This document shows positions 52,557-62,759 of a stretch of DNA of 64,000 bases, piece after piece. Position numbers and translations under genes: made by a program. The stretch is from positions 1-64,000 of the forward strand of contig VFJK01000090.1 of NCBI GenBank assembly GCA_009886125.1, given 5' to 3'. Position 1 is the stretch's first letter, and each line of letters opens with the position of its first letter. A model generated the notes under the pieces. The model had not been told where the DNA came from. It was given only the letters and a program-made list of their open reading frames with translations, and did no database searches. The DNA comes from Geobacter sp. (GTDB taxonomy: Bacteria; Desulfobacterota; Desulfuromonadia; Geobacterales; DSM-12255).

Positions 52557-52949
52557 TTAACGCTTGGAGAACTGGAAACTCGCTCTTGCAGCTTTTTTCC
52601 CGTATTTCTTACGCTCTTTAACTCGTGAATCACGGGTGATGAACCCGGCCTGCTTCAGAGTAGCGCGATATGCAACATCGACCTCAAGAAGAGCCTTGGT
52701 AATCCCGTGCTTGATAGCTCCAGCCTGACCGGAATCACCGCCACCCTTGACCGTTACGTAGATGTCGAACTTGTTGACATTCTCGGTAAGCTCCAGAGGC
52801 TGACGAATAACCATTTTTGATGTTTCACGCCCGAAGTAGGCATCTATCGTCTTGGTATTTACTGTGATGATACCTGTGCCGGGTGTCAGCCACACACGTG
52901 CTATCGAAGATTTTCTTTTACCGGTTCCGTAATATCTGGTTGCTGCCAT
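52557..52949 (-). CDS. rpsI: 30S ribosomal protein S9
   Basis: 130 residues, full length. [16 protein letters not shown] at the start, the central [19 protein letters not shown], and the ending [10 protein letters not shown] with the invariant C-terminal Lys-Arg that reaches the P site. 30 bp after rplM, the conserved pair. Confidence 0.98.
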   Translation of the reverse strand: MAATRYYGTGKRKSSIARVWLTPGTGIITVNTKTIDAYFGRETSKMVIRQPLELTENVNKFDIYVTVKGGGDSGQAGAIKHGITKALLEVDVAYRATLKQAGFITRDSRVKERKKYGKKAARASFQFSKR

Positions 52950-52979
52950 GACTATCTCCTGATCTATTCGTAAAGTTGA

Positions 52980-53411
52980 TTAAATTTCAAAAACTTTAGG
53001 CGTCTGTGCCTTGTGCGGATGCGCTGTGCCGGCATAAATCTTCAGCTTGCTCAGCATATGAGTGGCAAGCTTGTTCTTGGGGAGCATCCCTTTGACAGCT
53101 TTCTTGAGAAGCTCTTCTGGCTTCTTCTCAAGGAGCTTGCCTGCGGTAACAGACTTGATGCCTCCAGCGTAACCCGAATGGCTGTAGTAAGTCTTGTCGG
53201 CAAGCTTGTTGCCGGTCAGTGCGATCTTCTCAGCGTTAATGACGATAACGAAATCGCCGGTATCAACACTCGGAGTGAAAATCGGCTTCTTCTTGCCGCG
53301 AAGAATGCTTGCAATCTCGGTCGCAACACGACCAAGAACCTTGTTCTCAACATCAACGAGATACCACTCTCTCGTGAATTCGCCTTCTTTTGCAACCTTT
53401 GTCGTCTTCAT
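52980..53411 (-). CDS. rplM: 50S ribosomal protein L13
   Basis: 143 residues from ATG 53411 (GAGG 5 bases upstream). Segments [31 protein letters not shown] and [11 protein letters not shown] are characteristic of L13. Leads the rplM-rpsI operon. The 229 bp upstream hold no gene; the leader may contain the promoter and an autoregulatory site, but I see no clear hairpin to claim. Confidence 0.98.
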   Translation of the reverse strand: MKTTKVAKEGEFTREWYLVDVENKVLGRVATEIASILRGKKKPIFTPSVDTGDFVIVINAEKIALTGNKLADKTYYSHSGYAGGIKSVTAGKLLEKKPEELLKKAVKGMLPKNKLATHMLSKLKIYAGTAHPHKAQTPKVFEI

Positions 53412-53640
53412 CAAAACCTCACAACGTCTGTATAGTAAGCCCCGCTTTACGGAAAGTTTGTAAATTAGATGAATTAGCCGGGAGTGTCAAGAAAATTCTC
53501 GCTGCAGTTTCTGATTCGTCAGCATCCATACATGATCCGCCCTGTATCAAACAGTTTATACTGAAGAGAAGGAACAGATTACCACGGGGTTCAGGGTGCA
53601 ATCAGGATTGGACGGTGACTGCGGTTATGCGGATGATCTC

Positions 53641-54168
53641 CTACATTGCGCTGATTAGCCTGCCAAAGGATTCGACCTGCTGCCAGTCGGTGAACTCGAT
53701 AACTGCCGCAGGATCGGTCGGCCCTTTGGTCATCCACATGATCAGACGGATCATAAACCGGTCGACAGGCCGGTAGCTCGGGTAATCGATCTTGCCGGCA
53801 AAGACAGCCAGCTCACGCGGATGCCACGAGATCCGCCGGAGGAACTTCTGCAGATAGGGATTATCTTCCGGCCTGCTCTTTTCCGGTTTGCGGGCCACGA
53901 CATTCACCGAAAAAAAAGCGTTGGGCCTGCTCTCCAGAAGAGCTCTGTTTTTCTCGATGAAATCGACGATCAGCGGGCTGTGTTTCCCGTAGCGGATACT
54001 GGCGCCGATCACGATCTTATCGAAAGCCGCCAACTCGATCCGGGACACATCCTCAACAGGAACCCCCGTGGCCAGATGCCCCTGCAGCTCGATAACCTCC
54101 TGCAGCCGCCGGCTTATCTTTCTCGTCTGCCCGTCTGTTGTTGCGTAGATGATAAGGATACTGGACAT
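53641..54168 (-). CDS. HemG-type protoporphyrinogen oxidase / flavodoxin-like protein
   Basis: 175 residues with a long-chain flavodoxin layout: FMN loop IIYATTDGQTRKISRRL at the start, VIGASIRYGKHSPLIVDFI, and FFSVNVVARKPEKSRPEDNP, with a C-terminal MIRLIMWMTKGPTD helix as in HemG. E. coli HemG oxidises protoporphyrinogen using menaquinone, which would suit an anaerobe. Sits between rplM and truA on the same strand. Confidence 0.82.
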   Translation of the reverse strand: MSSILIIYATTDGQTRKISRRLQEVIELQGHLATGVPVEDVSRIELAAFDKIVIGASIRYGKHSPLIVDFIEKNRALLESRPNAFFSVNVVARKPEKSRPEDNPYLQKFLRRISWHPRELAVFAGKIDYPSYRPVDRFMIRLIMWMTKGPTDPAAVIEFTDWQQVESFGRLISAM

Positions 54169-54314
54169 TTTACTTAGGAGATCCCTCTCTATTTTAGTTT
54201 CTTAGCTGGCTCAGCAGCCTGGCTGGATCTGCACTACGCCGGGCTTCATCATAGTGACATGCTGAAATTGCGCCTTAGCCCTAACCCGTTTTTCAGGCTT
54301 GTGATGCAGGTGAG

Positions 54315-55046
54315 TCAATAATAAACCTCCATCAGGCAGAGCCCATGCGCCGGTGCGGTCGGCCCCGGTGTTGCTCCGGGTTCTGCAAGACATCTGCCGA
54401 CCTGCTCCGGCGGCATCTTCCCCAGACCTATCTGCACAAGGGTCCCGGCCATGATCCGCACCATGTTCCGCATAAAGCCCGAGCCGCAGACATCGATTCG
54501 GACCAGATCGCCGGAAGGGGAGATATCGACCGAGTCGATCCGCTTGACCGTGTTTTTGGCCGCACAGCCGCTGGTCCTGAAAGCCGAGAAATCGTGCTCC
54601 CCGATAAAAAAAGCCGCCCCTTCGCGCATCCGCTCCAGATCCAGCGTTTCCTTAAGATGCCATGACTGGAGCCGTGTCAGCGGACTGCGACGGGCAGAGC
54701 AGAGGACCGTGTAGCGATAATGCTTCCCCTTGGCATGGCGGCGCGGATCGAACTCCGGATGGACCTCTTCGGCTGAAATGATCGCGATGTCCGGCGGGAG
54801 CAGACAGTTCATCCCCTCGGTATAGGCGGTCATCGGCAGCAATTTCTCAGCCTTGAAACAGGCGACCATGGCTTTTGCATGGACACCGGCATCGGTCCGG
54901 CCTGAAGAGTGCACCCGGACAGTCTCGCTTTGAATCACAGCCAGTGCCTCTTCAACGACCTGCTGAACCGAGATGCCGTTCGGCTGATGCTGCCAGCCGA
55001 CATAGGCTGTGCCGTCATATTCGATTGTCAGTTTGACAGTGTGCAT
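54315..55046 (-). CDS. truA: tRNA pseudouridine(38-40) synthase
   Basis: 243 residues. KLTIEYDGTAYVGWQHQPNG at the start, catalytic Asp in VHSSGRTDAGVHAKAM, RYTVLC, DFSAFR and GSGFMRNMVRIMAGTLVQIG. It modifies uridines 38-40 in the anticodon arm. A palindromic repeat lies directly upstream of the start. Confidence 0.96.
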   Translation of the reverse strand: MHTVKLTIEYDGTAYVGWQHQPNGISVQQVVEEALAVIQSETVRVHSSGRTDAGVHAKAMVACFKAEKLLPMTAYTEGMNCLLPPDIAIISAEEVHPEFDPRRHAKGKHYRYTVLCSARRSPLTRLQSWHLKETLDLERMREGAAFFIGEHDFSAFRTSGCAAKNTVKRIDSVDISPSGDLVRIDVCGSGFMRNMVRIMAGTLVQIGLGKMPPEQVGRCLAEPGATPGPTAPAHGLCLMEVYY

Positions 55047-55060
55047 AAACCTTTAAAGAC

Positions 55061-55135
55061 AACCCCCCTCAATCCCCCCTTAACAGGGGGGAAGCTTTTA
55101 AGCCTCCCTTGATAAGGGGAGGTTGGGAGGGGTTA
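55061..55135. repeat. C/G-run palindromic intergenic repeat, copy 2
   Basis: CCCCCCTT-AA-CAGGGGGG followed by CCTCCCTTGATAAGGGGAGG, flanked by AACCCCCCTC and GGAGGGGTTA. More than 90 percent identical by eye to 12058-12134. It lies between truA and asd. Confidence 0.7.
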
Positions 55136-55150
55136 GATTTTGAATCAAAG

Positions 55151-55180
55151 AAAAAAGCGCCCTCTAAAAAGAAGGCGCTT
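55151..55180 (-). terminator. intrinsic terminator after asd
   Basis: Minus strand AAGCGCC, 12-base loop, GGCGCTT followed by T residues, about 20 bp after the asd stop. Confidence 0.85.
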
Positions 55181-55202
55181 CGGTTTCAGGATCGAGATGA
55201 AA

Positions 55203-56303
55203 CTACTTTTCTACCAAAATGCGCAGCATCCTTCTGAGCGGCTCCGCCGCCCCCCACAACAGCTGATCGCCACAGGTGAACGCCTGAAGGTACTGCGGTC
55301 CCATCTTCATCTTACGCACCCTGCCGATCGGCACGGTCAGGGTCCCGGAGACTGCTGCCGGGGTAAGGCCTGCCAGTGAGTCGGCCTTGTTGTTCGGAAT
55401 CAGCTTGACCCACTCGTTGTCATTGGCAATGAGTGCTTCGATCTCCGCAATCGGCAGATCCTTGTTGAGCTTGATCGTGATCGCCTGACTGTGGCAGCGC
55501 ATGGCACTGACGCGAACGCAGATGCCGTCAACCGGGATCGGCGTGCTGTTCCCGAGGATCTTGTTGGTCTCGGCAAAACCTTTCAGCTCTTCACGACTCT
55601 GACCGTCCTCGACCTCTCGGTCGATCCAGGGAAGCAGGTTTCCTGCCAGCGGAAAGCCGAACTCTTTGGTCGGCATGGAGCCGTCACGCAGGGCGGCAGT
55701 CACTTTCCTGTCGATATCCAGGATTGCAGAACCGGGATGTTTGAGCTCTTCAGCAACGACACCGTTCAGAACACCCATCTGGGAGAGCAGTTCACGCATG
55801 TTCGGTGCTCCCGCACCGCTGGCTGCCTGATAGGTCATAGTAGAGATCCATTCGACAACACCTGCCCGGAACAGACCGCCCAGTGCCATCAGCATCAGGC
55901 TGACCGTGCAGTTGCCGCCTATGAAATCCTTCTGTCCGTTTGCCAGAGCCTTGTCGATGACGTTCCGGTTGACCGGGTCGAGGATGATGACGGCATTATT
56001 CTCCATCCGCAGGGTCGAAGCGGCATCGATCCAGTAACCGTTCCACCCCTGCTTGCGCAGCTCCGGATGGACTGCCTTGGTATAGTCGCCACCCTGACAG
56101 GTGATGATGATATCGAGTTTCTTCAGTTCGGCGATATCTTCGGCGCTCTTCAGCGTCCCGGCATTCATGGGTGCAGGCTGACCGGCCTGGGAGGTCGAGA
56201 AGAAGACCGGCTCGATGCCGATGTTGAAATCCCCCTCCTCCACCATCCGCTGCAGGAGTACCGAACCTACCATACCGCGCCATCCGACGATTCCGACTTT
56301 CAT
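55203..56303 (-). CDS. asd: aspartate-semialdehyde dehydrogenase
   Basis: 366 residues from the second ATG at 56303, since AAGGAG is 7 bases from it but only 1 base from the first [21 protein letters not shown] Rossmann start, catalytic Cys in [17 protein letters not shown], and His in [13 protein letters not shown]. The length and motifs match the Gram-negative (E. coli) class rather than the shorter Gram-positive class. It makes aspartate semialdehyde for lysine, threonine, methionine and diaminopimelate. Confidence 0.96.
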   Translation of the reverse strand: MKVGIVGWRGMVGSVLLQRMVEEGDFNIGIEPVFFSTSQAGQPAPMNAGTLKSAEDIAELKKLDIIITCQGGDYTKAVHPELRKQGWNGYWIDAASTLRMENNAVIILDPVNRNVIDKALANGQKDFIGGNCTVSLMLMALGGLFRAGVVEWISTMTYQAASGAGAPNMRELLSQMGVLNGVVAEELKHPGSAILDIDRKVTAALRDGSMPTKEFGFPLAGNLLPWIDREVEDGQSREELKGFAETNKILGNSTPIPVDGICVRVSAMRCHSQAITIKLNKDLPIAEIEALIANDNEWVKLIPNNKADSLAGLTPAAVSGTLTVPIGRVRKMKMGPQYLQAFTCGDQLLWGAAEPLRRMLRILVEK

Positions 56304-56357
56304 AGTCATGCTCCTTATCCACTAGTAAATGATTACGTTAGCTTTAAATACCTTTTT

Positions 56358-56456
56358 CACCGCAAAGCCGCAAAGAGCGCCGGGAACTGCCGCAAAGAAC
56401 AGCGAGAAAAACAGGGTATAAGCTCTTTGCGTTCTTTGCGTTCTTTGCGTCTCGCT
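56358..56456. repeat. CGCAAAG/CTTTGCG repeat cluster
   Basis: Three tandem TTCTTTGCG units (56424-56450) face several CGCAAAG words (56363-56398), so the region can fold into a long imperfect hairpin. It lies in the 211-bp gap between leuB and asd. No gene is visible; probably a dispersed intergenic repeat. Confidence 0.5.
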
Positions 56457-56514
56457 TAGAAGCGCCTGCTTTTGGTGAGTGACAGCAGGGAGCGGGCGGT
56501 TCAAAGGTTATGCT

Positions 56515-57603
56515 TTAGAGTGCCGCAATAATCGCGTCGCCCATTTCCTTGGTGTTCACGAGTTTCTCTCCAGTCAGTTTCTGATAAATGTCCCGCGTCC
56601 GATAACCCTGATCCAGAACTTTTGCCACAGCATTATCAATGGCATCGGCAGCTTCCAGCATGCCGAAGGAGAACTTGAGCATCATCCCCATGGAGAGGAT
56701 CTGGGCGATCGGGTTGGCGATCCCCTGACCGGCTATGTCCGGTGCAGAGCCTCCTGACGGCTCGTACATCCCGAAGGTCCCTTCCGCCAGGGAGGCAGAG
56801 GGGAGCATGCCGAGCGAACCGGTCAGCATGGCGGCCTCGTCGGAAAGAATGTCGCCGAACATGTTCTCGCAGAGGATGACATCGAACTGCTTCGGCCACT
56901 TGACCAGCTGCATGGCAGCATTGTCGACATACATATGGGAAAGCTCGACGTCCGGGTACTCTTTGGCAATGCCGGTGACGATCTCGCGCCAGAGGACTGA
57001 GGAGGAGAGGACATTCGCCTTATCTATGGAGCAGACCTTTTTGCCGCGTTTTCTGGCAGCCAGAAATGCAACATGAGTGATCCGCTCGATCTCCGGTACA
57101 CTGTAGCGCATGGTATCGATCCCCACCCGCTCGCGTCCGACCCCTTCGATCCCTTTGGGCTGGGAAAAATAGATGCCGCCGGTCAGTTCGCGGATGACCA
57201 GGATATTGAAGCCGCCGCCGATCACCTCTTCCTTCAGCGAGGAAGCGCCGGTCAGCGAAGGAAAGATGATTGCCGGACGGAGGTTCGCATACAGGCCGAA
57301 TATTTTTCGCAAAGGGAGCAGTGCGCCGCGCTCGGGCTGTTCGTCAGGAGGAAGCGTCTCCCACTTCGGGCCGCCGACAGAGCCGAACAGGATCGCGTCG
57401 GCAGACTTGCAGATATCGATCGTCGTCTGGGGAAGCGCCTTCCCTTCGAGATCGATCCCTGCACCGCCGACATTGGCATGAGTCCGTGTGAATTTTACCG
57501 CATACCTGCTCTCAACAGCATCAAGGGCCCTGAGAGCTTCATTCATAACCTCCGGGCCGATACCGTCGCCCGGAAGAACCGCGATCTTGTGCTCAACTGG
57601 CAT
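56515..57603 (-). CDS. leuB: 3-isopropylmalate dehydrogenase
   Basis: 362 residues from ATG 57603 (GGAGGG 4 bases upstream; a start four codons earlier is possible). [19 protein letters not shown], the substrate Arg set ([14 protein letters not shown]), and the metal/NAD site [20 protein letters not shown] then [11 protein letters not shown], and [18 protein letters not shown]. It oxidises 3-isopropylmalate in leucine synthesis. Upstream of asd, a common pairing in this group of bacteria. Confidence 0.97.
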   Translation of the reverse strand: MPVEHKIAVLPGDGIGPEVMNEALRALDAVESRYAVKFTRTHANVGGAGIDLEGKALPQTTIDICKSADAILFGSVGGPKWETLPPDEQPERGALLPLRKIFGLYANLRPAIIFPSLTGASSLKEEVIGGGFNILVIRELTGGIYFSQPKGIEGVGRERVGIDTMRYSVPEIERITHVAFLAARKRGKKVCSIDKANVLSSSVLWREIVTGIAKEYPDVELSHMYVDNAAMQLVKWPKQFDVILCENMFGDILSDEAAMLTGSLGMLPSASLAEGTFGMYEPSGGSAPDIAGQGIANPIAQILSMGMMLKFSFGMLEAADAIDNAVAKVLDQGYRTRDIYQKLTGEKLVNTKEMGDAIIAAL

Positions 57604-57682
57604 TACACCCTCCAAAAATATGGATTAAAATGAGTAATTTATTAAGAGCTGCGCCGGATTGTCAACAAAAAAGGATGGAGTC

Positions 57683-58639
57683 TTACATGAACAGCTCTTC
57701 CACCTTATCGAAATGGGAGCTTTTCAGATATTCAGCCAATACAAGAAAAGGGGCTATCCAGAGAGCAGCTATGAATATGTCCCCCACGATCGCCATGGCA
57801 TAGTAGCTGAAAGATGCTGAAGAGGACGCTCTTTCGAAGCTGAAGATGATATCGGTCAACTTCATGATGATGACAAGGAGTATCCCTGTCCAGGCACCGA
57901 TCTCCATAGGTTTCACGAACTGCTTTTTCATACGCAGAAACTGTGACCCGATGACCAGCATGACGACTGAGTAAAAAGCAAAGAGAAGCGGGGCAAAAAG
58001 AAACCCGAAGAAGATGACAGCCTTTGATTGAGGCTCTTCATTTGCGACAACAGCAGCTGCTGCCTCTTTCAGTTTTTCAACATATTCGAAAATACCGGTA
58101 CCTGCAAAAACCATAAGGAGAAGGGATACGACGACAGTTCCCCAACCTGCAAGCGTAACCGGTAAGGGGACATCCATCGAGACATGAGATACGGACGGCT
58201 CGACTGTTTCAACAGTCCCCGGGGGCTTGTCCAGACCGAATTTTCTTCTGGCTTCTTCGTCCCTGAGTCGCTGCTCGTCCGTCAGCCTGACGGCTTCCCC
58301 GGACGGCTCTTCCCTCTGCCGGTGTCCTTGCTGCTGAGCAGGCTGCTGGCCCTGCTGACGGGCAGCAGTGGGTTTTCTGTATTCAAGCTGCTGTTTCTGA
58401 TACTCGGCAACATTCAGACCGCACTTCGGGCAGTCGGCAAACTTTTCCTCCGAGAATGTAGCGTACTGGCATACGGGGCAGGTATCGCGCATTGCCCGTA
58501 ACGCTTCCGTCCCTATTGCCGGAGGCTCGGCAATGAACTGTATTTTGCACCTGGGGCAGTTCATGGAAAGACCTGTCGCCGGAACTCTTGAATCATCAAT
58601 ATTACCGACCAGATGGCAGCCGGGGCACTCTATTCGCAT
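57683..58639 (-). CDS. zinc-ribbon (MJ0042-type) membrane protein
   Basis: 318 residues. N-terminal finger RIECPGCHLVGNIDDSRVP ... MNCPRCKIQF matches MJ0042-type ribbons. A second pair (DTCPVCQYATF ... ADCPKCGLNVAEY) follows. A Gln/Arg-rich linker (about residues 85-150) leads to four membrane helices (170-310). No enzyme motif is seen; function unknown. Lies between leuB and the hopanoid gene, all on the minus strand. Confidence 0.68.
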   Translation of the reverse strand: MRIECPGCHLVGNIDDSRVPATGLSMNCPRCKIQFIAEPPAIGTEALRAMRDTCPVCQYATFSEEKFADCPKCGLNVAEYQKQQLEYRKPTAARQQGQQPAQQQGHRQREEPSGEAVRLTDEQRLRDEEARRKFGLDKPPGTVETVEPSVSHVSMDVPLPVTLAGWGTVVVSLLLMVFAGTGIFEYVEKLKEAAAAVVANEEPQSKAVIFFGFLFAPLLFAFYSVVMLVIGSQFLRMKKQFVKPMEIGAWTGILLVIIMKLTDIIFSFERASSSASFSYYAMAIVGDIFIAALWIAPFLVLAEYLKSSHFDKVEELFM

Positions 58640-58687
58640 AAAAGCTCCTGTCTTTTTACAAGTGAGAATTATAGTGCGCTCACTGTA

Positions 58688-59839
58688 TCAGGGCAAGGGA
58701 TTTCCCGTCACCCGCCTGATTTTTCCTCCGGTTCCGAGTTCGAAGAGATCCCCGCGCCACCTGACGCGATTACCAATGAATGCCATCCCCCAGGTAACGA
58801 ATGAGACCAGATCCCGCACGGGCAGCAGCCAGAGATATTTCGGGCAGAGCAGGTCCTTTACCAATAATCTGCTGAACAGGTTCACAATCGTGAAGCGGAA
58901 CAGATAGTAGACCGCTGCCGATAAAAGGGTCAGTGCTGAAAAATCCGCTGTCAGCAGAAAGATGAGCAGACCCGGAATCGGATGAACGATCCCTGATGCC
59001 AGATACCCTCCGGGCCTTGAGACCCGCATCGTCCTGCACCAGCGGATCTGACGCGACAGAATCGATGAGAAGCTCTCTTTCCCGAGCACACTCTCGACAA
59101 AGTCTCCTGAAAGCTCAATGCGCCACCCGGCTTTATGTATCCGGTAGCCGAGCTGATAATCATCCGCAAGATAATCGACCAGGGGAGTGAATCCGCCAAT
59201 GCTCTCAAGAGCCGTGCGCCTGAGCGCCATAGAAGCGCCCAGAGCGAACGAAAGTCCTTCGAGCTTTTCTGCAGCAAGGACATTCGGGACCATCTCCGCC
59301 GTAAAGCCGAGCGCCTCCAGAGCGGTAGATGCTCCATGCACGCGGCTGCACCGGTAAAGAGAGGTCACCAGTCCGGTCTCCGGATTTTCAAAAAAACCGG
59401 AAAGATTCTGCAGGTAGTCAGGTCCGACCCTGATATCACTGTCCGAGATCACGATAATGTCGTGCAGTGCAGCCCGGAAACCATTCAGCAGGTTGCAGAC
59501 CTTCCTGTTCTCGCCGTACACGGTCGGATCGACAACCAGGTCGATCAGCACCAGTGGATACGCTTCCATAAGACGTTGAATGACCGGTATGGAGGGATCA
59601 TCTGCTGAGGAGACCGCAAAAACTATCTGGAACTGCGGATACTCCTGACAGCAGAATGATGCAAAGTTCTCGAAGGTATCGGGATCAGCCCCCTTGACCG
59701 GCTTCAGGACCGTGATCGGCGGCTGAGAGCCTACGGCTTGAGCCGGGCGGCTGAAGAACCGTGATGCAGAGTAAAGAGTAAGAAGTGAATACAAGGACGC
59801 CGGGAGGAGAAACAGGTATGGAAGAAGGGAGTTAAACAT
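58688..59839 (-). CDS. hpnI: HpnI-type glycosyltransferase (hopanoid side chain), GT21 family
   Basis: 383 residues from ATG 59839, where the first membrane helix begins; an in-frame GTG 21 codons earlier adds a poor N-terminus. Family 2/21 fold: ITVLKPVKGADPDTFENFAS, DSDIRVGPDYL with the metal-binding Asp pair, and LADDYQLGYRIHKAGW then QIRWCRT (the D-x-D, D and Q/RxxRW set), with C-terminal membrane helices. It resembles ceramide glucosyltransferase and HpnI, which adds GlcNAc to bacteriohopanetetrol. No other hopanoid gene is in the window. Confidence 0.85.
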   Translation of the reverse strand: MFNSLLPYLFLLPASLYSLLTLYSASRFFSRPAQAVGSQPPITVLKPVKGADPDTFENFASFCCQEYPQFQIVFAVSSADDPSIPVIQRLMEAYPLVLIDLVVDPTVYGENRKVCNLLNGFRAALHDIIVISDSDIRVGPDYLQNLSGFFENPETGLVTSLYRCSRVHGASTALEALGFTAEMVPNVLAAEKLEGLSFALGASMALRRTALESIGGFTPLVDYLADDYQLGYRIHKAGWRIELSGDFVESVLGKESFSSILSRQIRWCRTMRVSRPGGYLASGIVHPIPGLLIFLLTADFSALTLLSAAVYYLFRFTIVNLFSRLLVKDLLCPKYLWLLPVRDLVSFVTWGMAFIGNRVRWRGDLFELGTGGKIRRVTGNPLP

Positions 59840-59907
59840 ATTTTCGGAGATTACCACCGAGGAGTAAAGGCTGCAAGGAGCAAAAATTTTAAATATCTGC
59901 ACGATCT

Positions 59908-60076
59908 GAAGCTGTGACGGTGGGGGGAGCCTAATCTCACTGCAACGCCTCCGCTTCTGCGGGAACGGCGGTTTATTCAGCAGCAGTGAAGATCAGTGGG
60001 ACTGAAAATTGTGGCAACATATGGCCATGTGCTCCGGCTGTTTCCGTTCGATACGACTCCCCCCACCGTCATGGCA
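59908..60076. mobile_element. diverged full copy of the 166-bp inverted-repeat element (opposite orientation)
   Basis: Left end GTGACGGTGGGGGGAGCC and right end GACTCCCCCCACCGTCATGG are inverted repeats of each other. Inside, CACTGCAACGCCTC and GCTCCGGCTGTTTCCGTTCG correspond to the interior of 13925-14090 read in reverse. The ends have co-varied (stem kept, bases changed), which suggests selection on the fold or independent drift with correction. It fills most of the gap between hpnI and the amidase gene. Confidence 0.6.
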
Positions 60077-60155
60077 TGAAAGATATCATCAGCTGAATTG
60101 CATTGACCTCTTCTCTGTGATACTTTTGCAAAAAATCAGCCCCAAGGAGCTGCAC

Positions 60156-61010
60156 ATGGATTTCACCGTTGCGCTGGCGCAGATCAAACCGAAACTCGGC
60201 TGTCTCACCGAGAATCTCGAAACGATCGAAGCGTATATCGAACGTGCCAGAAAAGATAACAACGATCTGATCGTCTTCCCTGAGCTTGCTCTCACCGGCT
60301 ACTTCCTGAAGGACCTCGTCCCGGATATCGCCATCTCTCTTGACTCCCCGGAGATCGCACGCCTTAAGACGCTCTCCAGAGATATCGCGATAGCAGTCGG
60401 CTTTGTCGAGGCAACAGCCGACTACCGCTTCTACAACAGCTCGCTCTTTCTGGACAAAGGGGAGATCGTCCACCTGCACCGCAAGGTCTACCTCCCGACC
60501 TATGGCCTGTTCGACGAACAGCGGTACCTTGCACGCGGTGACCGGTTCCGGGCATTCGACAGTCGCTTCGGCAGGATCGGCATGCTCATCTGTGAAGACA
60601 TGTGGCACCTCTCGGCGCCGTACATCCTTGCCATGCAGGGCGCAACGACGATCATCTGCCTCTCCAGCAGCCCCGGACGCGGACTTACCGATGACGAACG
60701 TCTCGGCTCCACCATCGCCTGGCAGCGACTGAATGCGACGACAGCGACTTTTCTGAATGCCCGTATCCTTTACTGCAACCGGGTCGGTTACGAAGACGGC
60801 ATCAATTTCTGGGGCGGCTCGGAAGCTGTCGCACCCTGCGGTACCTCCCTCTCCAGAGCCAAACTTCTGGAAGAGGATTTTGTAAGTGCCGTCATGAAAG
60901 AGGGGGAACTGCGAAGAGAGCGGATCCTCTCACCCCTTATGCGGGATGAAAACCTGCCCCTCACCATCCGTGAGCTTCAGCTTATCGAGTATGAAAGGGG
61001 GTGCCCTTGA
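60156..61010 (+). CDS. nitrilase-superfamily amidase, glutaminase subunit of NAD synthetase (putative)
   Basis: 284 residues from ATG 60156 (AAGGAG 6 bases upstream). The C-N hydrolase triad is complete: Glu in [11 protein letters not shown], Lys in [11 protein letters not shown] and Cys in [10 protein letters not shown]. In most bacteria this domain is the N-terminus of glutamine-dependent NAD synthetase; here it is a separate gene whose stop overlaps the start of nadE (TTGA). It would release ammonia from glutamine for NadE. Established fused forms support the pairing; physical interaction is inferred. Confidence 0.85.
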   Translation: MDFTVALAQIKPKLGCLTENLETIEAYIERARKDNNDLIVFPELALTGYFLKDLVPDIAISLDSPEIARLKTLSRDIAIAVGFVEATADYRFYNSSLFLDKGEIVHLHRKVYLPTYGLFDEQRYLARGDRFRAFDSRFGRIGMLICEDMWHLSAPYILAMQGATTIICLSSSPGRGLTDDERLGSTIAWQRLNATTATFLNARILYCNRVGYEDGINFWGGSEAVAPCGTSLSRAKLLEEDFVSAVMKEGELRRERILSPLMRDENLPLTIRELQLIEYERGCP

Positions 61011-61828
61011 GTCGTCTGTCAGTAAACACGAAACTGCTCAGAAAGATACTCGTAGATTTCATCCGCGAAGAGGTCTGCAAAACCGGGATTTCGAAAGGGG
61101 TTCTCGGGCTGTCAGGAGGGATAGATTCTGCACTGGTTGCTTTTCTGGCAGCAGAAGCTCTTGGCCCTGAAAACGTCCATGCGGTCTGCATGCCGTACCG
61201 GACAAGCAATCCCGAAAGCGAGGCTCATGCCCGGATTGTGGCAGAGGCCTGCGGCGTCCGTTATTCAATTGTCCAGATAACCCCGATGGTCGATGCCTAT
61301 TTCGAGCTGTTCCCGGATGCCGACAACATGCGCCGCGGCAACAAGATGGCGCGTGAGCGGATGACCATCCTTTTCGACCACTCGGCACTCCACCGCGCCC
61401 TCGTTCTCGGAACCAGCAACAAGACCGAGCTGCTGCTCGGCTACGGTACCCTGTACGGCGACATGGCCAGCGCTCTCAACCCGATCGGCGACCTGTACAA
61501 AAGCCAGATCTGGCAGCTTTCCGAAGAGATGGGGATCCCGCGCGAGGTCATCGACAAGAAGCCCTCGGCCGATCTCTGGGCCGGCCAGACAGATGAACAG
61601 GAGCTCGGCTTCACCTACCGCGACGTCGATGAACTGATGTACCGGATGATAGATCTCCGGATGACCGATGAAGAGCTCGGCAAGGAAGGCTTCACTCCGG
61701 CGTTCATCGCCAAGATACGCGACAAGATCAAGAACTCCCACTTCAAGCGCAGGCTGCCGATCATCGCCAAAGTATCCAACCGGACGATCGACCGCGACTT
61801 CAGGTACTCCCGTGACTGGGGGAAATAA
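61007..61828 (+). CDS. nadE: NAD synthetase
   Basis: 273 residues from TTG 61007 (GAAAGGGGG 5 bases upstream); GTG at 61001 is an alternative two codons longer. PP-loop ATP pyrophosphatase: [40 protein letters not shown], and [19 protein letters not shown], then [17 protein letters not shown]. It adenylates nicotinate adenine dinucleotide and replaces the carboxyl with an amide. Overlaps the amidase gene upstream and the YraN gene downstream. Confidence 0.94.
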   Translation: MSRLSVNTKLLRKILVDFIREEVCKTGISKGVLGLSGGIDSALVAFLAAEALGPENVHAVCMPYRTSNPESEAHARIVAEACGVRYSIVQITPMVDAYFELFPDADNMRRGNKMARERMTILFDHSALHRALVLGTSNKTELLLGYGTLYGDMASALNPIGDLYKSQIWQLSEEMGIPREVIDKKPSADLWAGQTDEQELGFTYRDVDELMYRMIDLRMTDEELGKEGFTPAFIAKIRDKIKNSHFKRRLPIIAKVSNRTIDRDFRYSRDWGK

Positions 61829-62237
61829 ACCCGAAAACTCTGGAAAAGACGAGACTCCCTCCGGCCGGGGCCATCAGAACCTCGGCCTGGGAAATCGCGG
61901 CGAAGAGCTGGCCACGGCCTTTCTGGAACGGAACGGGATGAAGATCGTCGAGCGCAACTTCCGCTGCAAAGGGGGCGAAGTAGACATCATCGCCAAAGAC
62001 GGCAAAACCCTCGTCTTTATCGAGGTAAAAAGCCGCCGAACCCTCACCTACGGAGTCCCCCAGCTCGCCGTGACCCCCTTCAAGCAGCGGCAGATCAGCA
62101 AAGCCGCCCTCACCTGGCTCTCGAAAAACCGACTGCACGACTCCCCTGCCCGCTTCGATGTTATCGCTATCCTGCTCGATCACACCTACTCACATCAGAT
62201 CGAACATATCAAAAACGCCTTTGATCTGGCGTACTGA
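61812..62237 (+). CDS. YraN family (UPF0102) nuclease-fold protein
   Basis: 141 residues from GTG 61812, overlapping nadE by 17 bases. [20 protein letters not shown], then [20 protein letters not shown] and VFIEVKSRR: the Glu/Asp/Glu-x-Lys set of a PD-(D/E)xK-like fold. End [18 protein letters not shown] matches the family. The biochemical role is unsettled. Last gene of a three-gene overlapping cluster. Confidence 0.88.
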   Translation: MTGGNKPENSGKDETPSGRGHQNLGLGNRGEELATAFLERNGMKIVERNFRCKGGEVDIIAKDGKTLVFIEVKSRRTLTYGVPQLAVTPFKQRQISKAALTWLSKNRLHDSPARFDVIAILLDHTYSHQIEHIKNAFDLAY

Positions 62238-62474
62238 AGCCACCTGCACCCGAATAATGGCATTAACACCCCATTAATCCTTGCCACGTCAGGTCTTGAT
62301 GTGTTAAATGCACCTCTGGTGGCGCGGGCTCTCGAACATTACGAAACGAAAAATATCGATTTTATCGACGGCTATATCGCCGCTGTCATGGAAAAACAGG
62401 GGATAACGGAGCTGTATTCCTTCGACAGGAAACATATCTCCCGGATACTGGCGATTTCCCGCAAAGAACCTTAA
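62238..62474 (+). pseudogene. remnant of a PIN-domain (VapC-type) toxin gene
   Basis: In-frame after the yraN stop there is an open frame with no good start, ending TAA 62472-62474. It reads LILATSGLDVLNAPLVARAL then KNIDFIDGYIAAVMEKQGIT and ELYSFDRKHISRI, which match the middle and end of PIN domains, including the late Asp residues (FID and SFDR). The N-terminal part with the first Asp is missing. A truncated toxin gene whose antitoxin is gone. Confidence 0.65.
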
Positions 62475-62759
62475 AAAACATTCTTCACTCCCGTTTTTAG
62501 CAATCCCCTCGCCATGCCATTTCTGCCATCGTCTTGACCATGTTTTTCACATCTCACCTTATCCTGCTCTCGCTCCTTTCCCATGCATTTTAGTCCACGT
62601 TAAAACATTGTTAAAATCATTGACTTGAATAAACAAAAATGCCATTAAAGTTAATCAATTATAGGCTGGCGGTCATTTTTTAATTAATGCAATTTATCAG
62701 GTTGTACAGCCGGCATTTAAAACGGTTTGTTCTATCTGATATCCACTGAGAGGGAAGAG

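Noticed and set aside
54211-54393. 60-codon minus-strand frame ending in GC then TGC TGA, considered as a small selenoprotein or lost gene end
   Set aside because: Most of it overlaps truA in another frame; no selenocysteine insertion hairpin or ribosome site could be supported. The last 25 codons may be chance.
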